The position numbers and the translations under genes are program-made. Shown here piece after piece: positions 24,751 through 33,637 of a stretch of DNA of 64,000 nucleotides. Under the pieces are notes generated by a model. It was given only the letters and a program-made list of their open reading frames with translations. It made no database searches and was not told the origin of the DNA. The stretch covers positions 267,044,131 through 267,108,130 of the forward strand of contig CM041779.1 of assembly GCA_023374045.1 (NCBI GenBank). The letters run 5' to 3'. Numbering within the stretch: position 1 is the stretch's first letter; every line of letters starts with the position of its first letter. This DNA is from Limonium bicolor (Eukaryota > Streptophyta > Magnoliopsida > Caryophyllales > Plumbaginaceae).

Positions 24751-24870
24751 ACGAGTAACACCCGCTTGGCGTTTTTAGTTTACTTTACCGCTGCGACGTT
24801 TTAATTTCTGATACGTATATGTTAGTTAATATCGGATTAGGCGCGTGATTACGAGGGAGTGTTACAAAAG

Positions 24871-24896
24871 TGGTATCAGAGCGGAGTACCGCTCTG
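24871..24896 (+). promoter_or_regulatory. Primer-binding site of D with overlapping hairpin
   Basis: TGGTATCAGAGC (24,871-24,882) is the exact initiator tRNA-Met site, four bases after the LTR. CAGAGCGG-AGTA-CCGCTCTG (24,877-24,896) is a perfect 8-bp stem that uses the last six primer-site bases. Confidence 0.92.
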
Positions 24897-25094
24897 ATGA
24901 CGGGAATTAAAGACAGTGAGCATAGGATACACCTATAGGAACACGGGAAAACGTCTGTGAGGAACGAGACCTAAACAGGTCATGAAATTGCACGATTAAC
25001 GCTAGAACTTATTCCTTGTAAGTAGTATAGCAAGCTTGAACGTTCTTGTAACACAGTAAATGCCGATAAATTAATACGACCTTTGAACTTATAG

Positions 25095-25730
25095 ATGTCG
25101 AATAGAGGTAGAGGCCGTGGAGCGGGACGAGGGGGCGGCGGCGTTCCTGAGATTCCAGGCCTGGCAGAGGCCTTTGCCGCATTCCTCGCACAGATGGGCA
25201 TGCAGATGGCAGGCGGAGCGCCTGCAGGGACCCACCCGCCGCAACCCCGAGAGAAGAATTGGCTGAAAGCAGTAGCCGACACACGAGTGCCTACTTATTC
25301 TGGGGAGCCGAACCCCGCCGCTTTAGAGAGCTTCATCACTGAGCATGAGAAGGCGTTCGATGCCTTGCACGTACCAACTGAGGAGCAGATCGGCATTGCT
25401 ACCTTCCATCTGAAGGAAGCAGCTTGTATTTGGTAGCGAGTGGTCAAGGACCACCACCAGGCCACGCCCGACTTCACATGGGCTGCTTTTGTGGCATTAC
25501 TGAGATCAAAATACTACCCCGCGCACTTGATGGAGAAGAAGCGTCTAGAGTTCGAGGCATTGACTCAGGGGAGCATGACCATCGACGAGTACTATGCCAA
25601 GTTCATTGGCTTGTTTAATTTCATCCCGGGAGTAGACTACTCTGACAGAGTCAAGATTGAGAGGTTCCGGGGAGGACTTCTCTTTCGTATCCAGACGGCC
25701 ATGAGTGCCAACCTCTATACTACCCTCCAG
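25095..25730 (+). pseudogene. gag: D gag exon 1: matrix/capsid domain
   Basis: The ATG at 25,095 opens a Gly/Arg-rich N-terminus (RGRGRGAGRGGGG). The Retrotrans_gag domain follows, with VPTYSGEPNP, then FVALLRSKYYPAHLMEKKRLEF and LTQGSMTIDEYYAKF. A TAG at 25,434-25,436 interrupts the frame after TACIW-type sequence, and the same frame continues to 25,730. There CAG is followed by GTATAA, a candidate splice donor. Without splicing, translation would end at once in TAA. Gag forms the particle that packages element RNA. The length from ATG to the knuckles, counting spliced exons, is normal for a chromovirus. Confidence 0.85.
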
Positions 25731-25806
25731 GTATAAGAGAATACTACCTTAATTACCACCTAAGTGGATTACCCAACTACCCTAAGATCTAACCATGTAA
25801 TTTCAG
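25731..25806 (+). other. Candidate intron 1 in D gag (76 bp)
   Basis: GTATAAGAG at the donor and TAATTTCAG at the acceptor. The sequence is AT-rich with stops. Removal joins two gag pieces in frame at a codon border. Confidence 0.75.
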
Positions 25807-25946
25807 GACTGTTATGACGCTGCCTCGAGGACGGAGTTAGTACTCCAGACTCAAGATGAGACCCTCGGCAAGAAGAAGAGGAAGTATGCTGAGGGTGAGA
25901 CAGAGGCTGGAGGTACATCTCAGGGCGGGGGCAAGAAGAGGGAAAA
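25807..25946 (+). CDS. gag: D gag exon 2
   Basis: It starts GACTGTTATGAC (DCYDAASRTELVLQ), a standard chromovirus gag block after the capsid domain. It ends in a Lys/Gly-rich stretch (GKKKRKYAEGE ... GGGKKREK). The frame follows exon 1 without shift. Confidence 0.75.
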
Positions 25947-26021
25947 GTAAGAATCCATCTCAATTGATTATAAGCTTGTGTTTAATTATTATACTGAATG
26001 CTGACCCTAAACCTGTAACAG
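25947..26021 (+). other. Candidate intron 2 in D gag (75 bp)
   Basis: GTAAGAATCC at the donor and CTGTAACAG at the acceptor, with an AT-rich interior. Removal keeps the gag frame (phase 2 to phase 2). Confidence 0.75.
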
Positions 26022-26143
26022 GAAATTCTTCTCCAAGAAGAAAGGACAACCGAGTCACCAGGGCCAGAAGGCTAAGGAGTAGGTCCCTCGGTTACCGGCC
26101 CCAGCTATTGATGCACAACCACTGAGATCGGCGCCTCCTAAGG
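26022..26143 (+). pseudogene. gag: D gag exon 3
   Basis: Basic, Lys-rich (KFFSKKKGQPSHQGQ) then Pro-rich. A TAG at 26,080-26,082 breaks it (AKE, stop, VPRLPAPA). Read-through of that codon leads directly to the next donor, GGGTAAGTA. Confidence 0.7.
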
Positions 26144-26227
26144 GTAAGTATACCCACCTCTTATCTCTAATTGTGAATCCCTAAATCTTATACCATTGTC
26201 TACTGATTTATGTTGTGTTATGATTAG
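26144..26227 (+). other. Candidate intron 3 in D gag (84 bp)
   Basis: Donor GTAAGTATAC (near-ideal plant consensus) and acceptor TTATGATTAG. Removal joins G with GT into a glycine codon and keeps the frame into the zinc-knuckle exon. Confidence 0.78.
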
Positions 26228-26563
26228 GTAGCGGCCGACCCCAGCGTCATTATCACTGCAAGTGTTGCGGGAAGGACCACCCGGGCGTTGACTGTAGCGG
26301 GCGGAAGGTGGAGTGCCGCTACTGTAAAAAGGAAGGGCACCGAGACTTTGAGTGCTATGTGAACCCAAGCAGCAGGAATTACCAGCCTTCCCGACCTCCA
26401 CTGAGGACCTCAGCTGGAGGATCCGGAGTGCCACAGCCTACTCATCTTGGCCGGACTCAGACAGATGCTAGATTCCAGAAGGGGAAGGGCGTAGCTCAGA
26501 GTCAACCGACTCTAAATTCTGCGGGAACCTCAGGTGCTGAGGCTAATGCTCAGCGCGCTCCAT
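26228..26563 (+). CDS. gag: D gag exon 4: zinc knuckles
   Basis: Two adjacent Cys/His clusters appear, HCKCCGKDHPGVDC and CRYCKKEGHRDFEC. The second is a classic C-x2-C-x4-H-x4-C knuckle for RNA packaging. A Ser/Gly/Gln-rich linker follows, ending near QRAP. Unspliced reading runs only eight more codons to TGA. A donor, CAT then GTAATT, at 26,564 would instead join this exon to 27,560 (the sequence before protease) in frame. Confidence 0.78.
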
Positions 26564-26668
26564 GTAATTCTAAAGCCCAAACGTGATTGTGTTAAAGCAT
26601 GCTTGAGTGTTAAGCGTTTTCTTATCTTGTTCTGAATTAGAACCGACTTAGTAGGAAACTCACCTTAG

Positions 26669-27427
26669 GAAACGTTTCACATATTAGGTAGTTTTGACAT
26701 ATGCTACCTCATACCTTCGAGACCAAGAACACCCAGGAACACCAACGAAGAATGTGAGTATCCATCTGAGAAATGCCAAGTCATTAAGCCAGGCATGATG
26801 CTACTCAAGGAATTCTTGACCCTTGTCGAACAAACCCACATCATAGATGAGTGTAGAGACTTGGGTAGAGGGTTAGGAGGTTTTTACATTCCAGAATTTA
26901 CTAGTGGGTCGAAAATGAGACTACATATGATGTGTTTAGGTAGAGATTGGGATCCGTAAACACGGACCTATCAAGAAGTTAGGAAACTAGATGGGGTGCG
27001 AGTACCTAGGATACCCGAGAGTTTCAAGACCTTAGTGAAGAAGGCGGTGGAAACCGCACAACAGCTGGAAGAAGATCCAATACCCTACATCGAAGCTGAC
27101 GTTTGGATTGTAAACTTCTACGAGAAAGAAGGACGGTTGGGATTGAACCAAGACTGAGATGAGACGACCGAGTCCATCTCCAAGGGAATCCCAGTAATAT
27201 CATTTTCCATTGGCGATGATGCAGAGTTCCTATATGGTGACCAGAGAAGGATGGACTTAGCACACAAGCTAGTCCTGAAGTCAGGAGACGTACTGATTTT
27301 CGACGGAGATTCAAGGTTAGTATACCACAGGATCAAGCGGGTTAAGCTGAGCACATCACCACCAGCCTTAGTTAATGCCACCCACATCCGACCCGGCCAT
27401 TTGAATTTGACCTTTAGAGAGTTTTGA
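26669..27427 (+). pseudogene. AlkB-like 2-oxoglutarate/Fe(II) oxygenase captured by element D
   Basis: One frame runs 252 codons to TGA at 27,425-27,427, with only two stops: TAA at 26,957 and TGA at 27,155. Numbering from codon 1 at 26,669, recognisable AlkB-family landmarks are PGMMLLKEFL (about 47-56), GFYIPEF, MRLHMMCLGRDWDP (about 83-96), IVNFYEKEGRLGL (about 147-159), GIPVISFSIGDDAEFLYGD, SGDVLIFDGDSRLVYH and, at the end, RPGHLNLTFREF. The family removes methyl groups from DNA or RNA using 2-oxoglutarate and iron. Of the iron ligands, the distal His (codon at 27,326) and the Asp of H-x-D are present. The first His is Asn (AAC at 27,146). The Arg of the NLTFR block that binds 2-oxoglutarate is kept. 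It closely resembles plant AlkB proteins, not viral ones, as far as memory allows. No intron breaks the domain. Confidence 0.85.
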
Positions 27428-27487
27428 TGTAATGTGGTAAAAGCTGAAAGCTATGTATGCAAAAATCATGTAATGTTTTGAAGGATT

Positions 27488-27493
27488 AATAAA
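27488..27493 (+). terminator. Possible poly(A) signal after the AlkB-like frame
   Basis: AATAAA in AT-rich sequence about 60 bp after the stop. It may be chance in such sequence. Confidence 0.35.
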
Positions 27494-27559
27494 AGTGGCA
27501 TTTTGGAGTTCCTTTAAACTCGTGTTTGATCTTATTCTCATACCAATTCTTTGATTTAG

Positions 27560-27637
27560 GCCGTGAGCCCGAGAAGGGAGGTACCCTCAATATCCTCAAT
27601 ATGACACAGGCCAAGGAGGTTGGCAATGTAATTATGG
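27560..27637 (+). CDS. D exon 5: linker before protease
   Basis: Encodes a short stretch with GGTLNILNMTQAKEVGNVIM. In chromoviruses this position links Gag to the protease. The exon ends ATTATGG before a GTAAGAATC donor. Confidence 0.7.
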
Positions 27638-27716
27638 GTAAGAATCTCATCCGATTAATAATTTCCACTCAAGAAGTTTTAAACCGAAGTGCTAATATGA
27701 ACACCCTAAACCTCAG
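27638..27716 (+). other. Candidate intron 5 before the protease (79 bp)
   Basis: Donor GTAAGAATC, acceptor AAACCTCAG, interior with stops. Removal joins ATGG to GTACC, which gives the usual MGTF start of the chromovirus protease block. Confidence 0.8.
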
Positions 27717-28460
27717 GTACCTTCCCTGTGAACAACACCGATGCATCGATTCTCTTTGACACCGGGGCATCCCACTCTTTCGTATCCTCTTCATTCGCGA
27801 AGAAGTTGAGATTAACCCCAGAGCCACTCTCAAATTTCTCTGTTACATTACTGTCGAAGGAGAAAGTGGCATGTACGAGACATTACACCGATCTACAGAT
27901 TGATATACGGGGCGAAACCTTCCCAGCGGATCTGATAGAGTTCAGAGGGTTGGGTTTCGACATTATTATCGGTATGGACTGGCTACAGAGACACAAGGGC
28001 ATATTACATTGTGTCGAGCACCGACTCCTACTCAGAAGCCCGAGTGGTAAGACAGTTTCCTATCGCAGCATTCCCAAAGAGTCCACATTCAAGGTAGTAT
28101 CCGCATTGACACTGATGAAAGAAGTGAGAAAGGGACATACAACATACCTTTGCTATGTCAAGGATTTGAGTCATAAGGAGCAGATGAAGTTGGACATCCC
28201 CATAGTGTCTGACTTCCCGGATCTGTTTCCTGAAGAGTTGCCAGGCATGCCGCCTGTGCGTGAGGTGGAGTTCGCCATCGACTTGATACTGGGCACGGGG
28301 CCTATAGCCAAGGCACCCTACCAGATGGCTCCAGCCGAGAAGAAGGGATTGAAAGCTCAGCTCGATGATTTATTAGAGAAAGGATTCATCAGACCGAGTG
28401 TGTCTCCACGGGGAGCACCGGTATTGTTCGTGAAGAAGAAAGACGGTAGCATGCGACTCT
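27717..28460 (+). pseudogene. pol: D pol part 1: protease and start of RT
   Basis: Protease with the LFDTGASHSFV active site and the IIIGMDWL strand. The usual spacer follows (IPIVSDFPDLFPEELPGMPP). RT then begins with PYQMAPAE and [27 protein letters not shown]. The frame is lost at about 28,460, where two bases are missing from the expected cysteine codon before IDYRELN, and the old frame ends at TGA 28,474. The loss could be real or a sequencing error. Confidence 0.9.
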
Positions 28461-28958
28461 ATAGATTACCGTGAGTTGAATGCAGTTTCTGTGAAGAACA
28501 AGTATCCTCTTCCACGCATTAACGACCTATTTGATCAGTTGAGGGGAGCTTTGGTATTCTCAAAGAAAGATCTCATATCGGGATACCACCAGATACGGAT
28601 AGCAGAGGGGGACATCGAGAAGACGGCTTTCTGGACACGCTATAGGCATTATGAGTTCACTGTGATGCCGTTCGGATTGTCGAACGCCCCAGCTATTTTT
28701 ATGGACCTCATGAACCGTCTATTCCGAGAGCAGTTAGATACCTCAGTGGTAGTGTTCATCGACGACTTCCTGGTCTACTCTAAGACCAAGGAGGACCATG
28801 AGATACATCTAAGATGTGTTCTAGAGATCATGAGGGAGAATCAGCTCTACGCCAAACTCTCGAAGTGTGAGTTTTGGCTAGACAAAGTAGCCTTCTTAGG
28901 CCACATCATTTCAGCCAGTGGCATATCTGTTGACCCAGTGAAGATTAAAGCGGTCTAG
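28461..28958 (+). pseudogene. pol: D pol part 2: reverse transcriptase core
   Basis: This starts in the new frame at IDYRELNAV. It contains [40 protein letters not shown] and the catalytic FIDDFLVYS. It then reads [11 protein letters not shown] up to a TAG at 28,956-28,958. The same frame continues with RWPRPTTVTDIRSFL. The polymerase active site itself is intact. Confidence 0.92.
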
Positions 28959-29440
28959 AGGTGGCCGAGACCGACGACAGTCACAGATATCAGGAGTTTC
29001 CTAAGTTTGGCGGGTTACTACCGTAGATTTGTGCATGATTTTTGAAGGTGGCCAAACCCATGACCAATCTGATGAAGAAGGATGCTCAGTTTATATGGAC
29101 TGATGATTGCGAGCGCTCTTTCCAAACGCTGAAGGACCTTCTGATGACGGCACCCATTCTGACTATACCCGAGGGGACCAACGGGTTTGAAGTGTATTGT
29201 GATGCCTCAAGCACAGGGCTAGGGTGTGTTCTCATGCAGCATGGGAAGGTTGTAGCATACGCCTCCCGTCAGTTGAAGAAACATGAGGAGAACTACCCGA
29301 CACACGATTTAGAGCTTGGCGCAGTTGTCTTTGCTCTGAAGATTTGGCGCCACTATTTATACAGAGCGAAAGTAACTATCTACTCCGATCACAAGAGCCT
29401 TCAGTATCTCTTCACACAGAAGGATCTGAACATGAGGTAG
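28959..29440 (+). pseudogene. pol: D pol part 3: RT connection and RNase H
   Basis: [12 protein letters not shown] is followed by a one-base loss near 29,042. The frame resumes as [12 protein letters not shown]. RNase H shows [29 protein letters not shown] and [14 protein letters not shown] at 29,438-29,440 interrupts it before RRWVEFLKDYD. Confidence 0.9.
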
Positions 29441-29932
29441 AGGCGATGGGTCGAGTTCCTAAAGGACTACGACATCGACCTCAAGTACAAAGAAGGCAAG
29501 GCTAATGTAGTAGCAGATGCCTTGAGCAGGAGAGCTCATTCATTGTTTGCCATGTCAGCTAGCAACAGCTTAGTCGACGAAGTACGCTGTGCCCAGGATG
29601 GCGACCAGTACATACAGACCATACAACAGCAGTTAGTTGACGGTATCTTCCAGAGGCAGAAATATGATTTCAGACTCAGCGATGATGGGTTGATCAGACT
29701 GAACGGTAGATTGTGCATTCCAGAGTCAAGCCCAGATTTGAAAGAGAAGATTCTGCAGGAAGCTCATTGCTCTTCCTTATCCATCCACCCTGGTTCCTCG
29801 AAGATGTATAAGGACCTGAAGGTCCATTTCTGGTGGAGTGGTATGAAGAAGGATGTAGCAGAGTTCGTGAACCGCTGCTTGACTTGCCAGAAAGTCAAGT
29901 TCGAGCACAGGAGACCAGGAGGATTGGTGTAG
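29441..29932 (+). pseudogene. pol: D pol part 4: RNase H end and integrase zinc-binding domain
   Basis: KDYDIDLKYKEGKANVVADALSRR closes RNase H. The H2C2 domain follows, with SIHPGSSKMYKDLKVHFWW and NRCLTCQKVK. A TAG at 29,930-29,932 separates it from the core, in the same frame. Confidence 0.88.
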
Positions 29933-30780
29933 CCTATGCCCATTCCTTACTGGAAGTTTGAGGACTTGTCCATGGACTTTGTAGTCGGCCTTCCCCCGAC
30001 TAAGGGAGGTGTGAACACCATCTGGGTTATCGTTGACAGATTGATGAAGGTGGCGAAATTCATACCTATCAAGGACACCTGGAAGGTCCCGAAGCTAGCG
30101 GACGTCTTCCAAAGAGAGATTGTTAGACACCATGGCGTGCCTAAGACGATTGTATCAGATAGGGATTCTCGATTCTTTTCGAGATTCTGGGGTCAAGTCC
30201 AGGAGGCTTTGGGTACTAGACTGAAGCTCAGTATTGTCTTTCATCCACAAACAGACGGTCAGAGTAAGAGGACCATCCAGACATTAGAGGACATGTTGAG
30301 AGCATGTGCCTTGGACTTCCAGGATAGCTGGATAGACCGACTACACCTGATCGAGTTCGCCTACAACAATAGTTACCACGCATCCATTCAGATGCCGCCG
30401 TTTCAGCCGTTGTATGGCCGACCATGTAGGACACCTCTCTGTTGGGACGAGGCCAGCGAGAACATCTGTCTAGGTCCCGAGTATCTCGAGCAAGTTAAGG
30501 AGGATGTCCTACAGATCCGAAAGAATATGAAGGCTGCCCAAGACAGACAGAAATCGTACGCTAATGTCAGGAGGAGAGACCTCGAGTTTGCAGTTGGCGA
30601 CCGAGTCTTCCTTAGAGTTTTGCCTATGAAGGGCATTTTCAGATTTGGGCAGAAGGGCAAGCTCAGCCCTAAATTTGTGGGTCCATACCTGATCACAGAG
30701 CGAGTGGGCCCATTAGCTTACAGGTTAGATTTGCCTACTGAGCTTGGGAGAGTGCACGACGTGTTCCACATCTCGGCTTA
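29933..30780 (+). pseudogene. pol: D pol part 5: integrase core with altered catalytic residue
   Basis: The first Asp is in LSMDFVVGLP and the second in IVSDRDSRF. The third position, normally Glu in TDGQSERT, reads TDGQSKRT (AAG at about 30,265). The GPY/F region is present (GKLSPKFVGPYLITERVG). The frame changes near 30,776 after VFHIS. A Lys in place of the catalytic Glu should abolish strand transfer. Confidence 0.9.
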
Positions 30781-31010
30781 AGCAGTATGTGCCTTATCCC
30801 TCGCATATCCTTGAGCCCGAGCTACTCGAGCTGGACCCTACACTTAGATATGAGGAGATCCCGGTGCGGATATTAAACTCCAAGACTAGGGAGACCAGGA
30901 ACAAGACTATTAAGATGGTCAAGGTTCTGTGGTCAAACCATGAGATCGAGGAGGCGACATGGGAGCTAGAGGACTCCATGCGAGAGAAGTATCTAGCGCT
31001 CTTCTCATAG
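30777..31010 (+). CDS. D chromodomain
   Basis: After RLKQYVPYPSH the frame reads YEEIPVRILNSKTR, then VKVLWSNHEIEEATWELED, ending MREKYLALFS. This C-terminal fold defines chromoviruses and is thought to guide integration towards marked chromatin. Sequence and position fit the Tekay/Del group. It is in a different frame from the integrase core because of the change near 30,776. Confidence 0.9.
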   Translation, partial: LKQYVPYPSHILEPELLELDPTLRYEEIPVRILNSKTRETRNKTIKMVKVLWSNHEIEEATWELEDSMREKYLALFS

Positions 31011-31029
31011 CGGCTGTGTGATACTTCGG

Positions 31030-31066
31030 GGGTCACGGGGCGTAACCCTTTTTAAGGGGGGTAGAG
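31030..31066 (+). promoter_or_regulatory. Internal hairpin plus polypurine-like tract in D
   Basis: GGGTCACG-GGG-CGTAACCC (31,030-31,048, one mismatch) is followed at once by TTTTTAAGGGGGGTAGAG. It lies just after the chromodomain stop, 0.3 kb before the terminal tract. Confidence 0.7.
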
Positions 31067-31340
31067 CCCTTGGCATACTTAGTCGTTTGTGTTTCATTTT
31101 GTGTGGTTTGTTGTGTGTTGTGATGTGCTTTGATTATATGTATGTGCTTTAAGCACTCAAACGACTATGTATTGTTGTCCTTCGGGACTCGTGATATATA
31201 TACATTGTGTTATGCATACGTGTTGATGAACGGAATTGGTAACACTTCAGGAAAGTGTCGATACCTTAGAATTGATAGGCCGTATTGATGAATACCTTTG
31301 AAGTTATATTGGGTAGTTAGATTACCTATTCGATTTAGGT

Positions 31341-31373
31341 GACTTCGGGACGAAGTCCTTTTAAGGGGGTAGA
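31341..31373 (+). promoter_or_regulatory. Hairpin and polypurine tract before the 3' LTR of D
   Basis: GACTTCG-GGA-CGAAGTC (31,341-31,357, perfect) is followed by C and TTTTAAGGGGGTAGA. The LTR starts at 31,375. The tract primes plus-strand DNA synthesis. Confidence 0.88.
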
Positions 31374-32575
31374 CTAAAATACACCACATAATTATTACCT
31401 TAATTATTAAGGGAATAATTTAAATAAGAGAATAATTATCCACATAATGGATAATACTTACCATAAAATAGTACGATAAACATATAGTCCAAATGGGCAT
31501 TAAAACATATATTAAAACTCTAATAAAAAAGAGAATGTGATTAATGAGAAGTTAACTCCAAAAATTTAATATTACATGTGATATAGTAGTACATGTGTTA
31601 AAAACTACCAATATCACTCTATAAACTACATAAATACATTATACATGCTCTAAACAAATCACAAATACAATATATACATGTCCATATATATATATATATA
31701 AATAATAATAATAATTTCACAAGACACTAATTAACACATAATTATAATTACATAGGTGCAATTCATATTACAATATTAACAGAGGAGAGAAATTTAAATT
31801 TCTCTCACTTTTCTACTTACGGACTGCACTTGGTGGATAAAGAAATAAAAAAAAAAACAAATAATAACAAACAACACGATTAAACAAGGAAATAAAGGAA
31901 TAAGCAAGTACATTCCAGTACTCATTTCTTCTTCCTCACCCTGCCCCATACAACTACGACACAACAGTCCCATTTCTCTTCTTCCTTACCACCTTTTCTT
32001 TCATTTTAGTCTAGCAACAGACAGCCCCCTAGCCCCATCTCTTCTCCGTAGACAGAAGTAGAGCTTCTCTTCTGAGTTGGCTGCTGTAGGGACAACAGAA
32101 GAAAAAAAAGAGCAAGATTGAACAGGCTACTAGTACAATCACCTCACCCTTCTAATGATATTTTCCTTACCTCCCTTGTTCCTCTATCTCTCGGCTACAC
32201 CTTTCTTTCTTTTTTTCCCATCACCTACGACTACTGCAGCAGGAAAAAGGATGACTAAACCATGCTGGAAAGACAATTGAAAAGGAACAGAACTAGCTAT
32301 GGACCCTTCTGATTTTCTTCCCTTCTTATACTCAAAAACACATCAACAAGCCCTTGCCCATGCTCTATTCTTTCCTCTCGGTGACTGATTTTTAGTTTCT
32401 CTTTCCCCCCTTTCCTACTGTCTCCTCCCTTCTTCTTTCCCCAACCTACAAACAGCAAGTTCCCCTCCATTACAACTGATAAACAGAAAGAAAAATATCA
32501 GCAAATCCTTCTTTTTTAACCGTAAACAGCAACAAACTCAGCCGAAACAGCACCCTGTGACAGCAACAATGATCT

Positions 32576-33106
32576 TGTTAAGATAATGACTCAATCCGTT
32601 ACATTTCTTATGGAGTTAATTGGAAAGTTTCGTCTTCCAATTGTTAAGTTTCTCATAAGAATTAAAACGGTGAGTTATGAAGTCTTTTGAAAGTTTTCCA
32701 CTAATAAAGGAGGAGTTTATGAGGAGTTTTAGAAGAGTTTTTAGCCGTTTCAATGTAGCTATTTATGGGGGTGTTAGTGGACCATTATACCTGACTTTAT
32801 GTAACCTTTATGAGTTATGTTACGGGTTATTCAAGTGGGTAGTGAAGGGAGTCATCCTCGGCTATAAATAGGATTGTATTCCATGGTTCAAGATAACATC
32901 TCAAAATACAAGGGAAACACAATAGCATTAGTTGGGGTTCGGGAAAATTCTCTTATGATCCTCTTGTAATTCTCCTGAAAATTAGTGATCTCCGTGTTCT
33001 TCTTCTCCCGTGGATTAGGCTTCGGGCCGAACCACGTTACATCTTGTGTCACTCTTTTATCTGCGTGTGAATTTATTATCTCATAAAATCCTCACCGATC
33101 CTAACA
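32576..33106 (+). mobile_element. Solo LTR (531 bp, copia-like)
   Basis: It runs from TGTTAAGATAATG to CCGATCCTAACA. The perfect target duplication GATCT flanks it at 32,571-32,575 and 33,107-33,111. The left LTR of D has one GATCT at this place, near 15,260. A TATAAATA box is at 32,863-32,870. Orientation is taken from that box. It arose by recombination between two LTRs of a full element. Confidence 0.9.
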
Positions 33107-33520
33107 GATCTTCATTTCCATCCTCTCTTCTGCTACATTGTGACTTCCATATACTGCTATAAAGCAGCACTAGTCACTCCTTCCATTATGACTGAAACCC
33201 CTTGAGCATGGGACACTAGAAACCTGTAGAAACAGTGAAGAAGATCAGCATAATCAAGAGGAAGTAATGCATAAATATACCTCATGTTCCTTGTATTATA
33301 TATGTCCAACGATCTCAGTTTTACTCACACCCTTTCCTGCTCCCTTTTTGCTGTTTTCCTGCATTCAAAATGAAGCTATTAACAGCCATACTGAGCCAAA
33401 TAAATTCTCCATCAAGGAGCTGTAAACAGAGAGAAAAATCAGCTCAAAAACAAGGTAGGAAATTGTGTTTTGTGGCTGTTTAGAAACAGAGAAATCTCTC
33501 CTTATATTTCTGCAGAAAAC

Positions 33521-33637
33521 TGATGCTTCCTCACTTATATAGATGACCGAACAGAGCTAGAAAGACCCCTCCTTGAACTGATGCTTCCTCACTTATATAG
33601 ATGACCGAACAGAGCTAGAAAGACCCCTCCTTGAACT
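33521..33637. repeat. 58-bp tandem duplication in the 3' LTR of D
   Basis: TGATGCTTCCTCACTTATAT ... CCTTGAAC occurs twice, at 33,521 and 33,579. The left LTR has one copy, so it arose after insertion. Confidence 0.9.

Larger units (their letters stand above)
13052..24866 (+). mobile_element. 5' LTR of D (interrupted by two MITE insertions and a copia element)
   Basis: LTR parts are 13,052-13,755, 14,129-14,225, 14,859-15,451 and 20,364-24,866. It starts TAAAATACCCC instead of the usual TG and ends TGTTACA at 24,866. The right LTR starts with the same TAAAATAC. The last 1.5 kb contains a CTCAGC/GCTGAG stem near 24,450, a YAG-GT site at 24,483 and a hairpin at 24,727-24,750. No coding frames of interest. 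Confidence 0.9.
26564..27559 (+). other. Candidate intron 4 (996 bp) containing the AlkB-like frame
   Basis: Donor GTAATTC at 26,564, acceptor TTCTTTGATTTAG at 27,559. Removal restores the frame between the gag linker and the block before protease (GREPEK-like, then NMTQAKEVGNVIM). A second acceptor-like site, TTGTTCTGAATTAG at 26,640, lies just before the AlkB-like frame. AATAAA occurs at 27,488-27,493, about 60 bp after the AlkB-like stop. The segment could be an intron, an alternative exon, or an insertion that brought its own 3' end. Confidence 0.65.
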
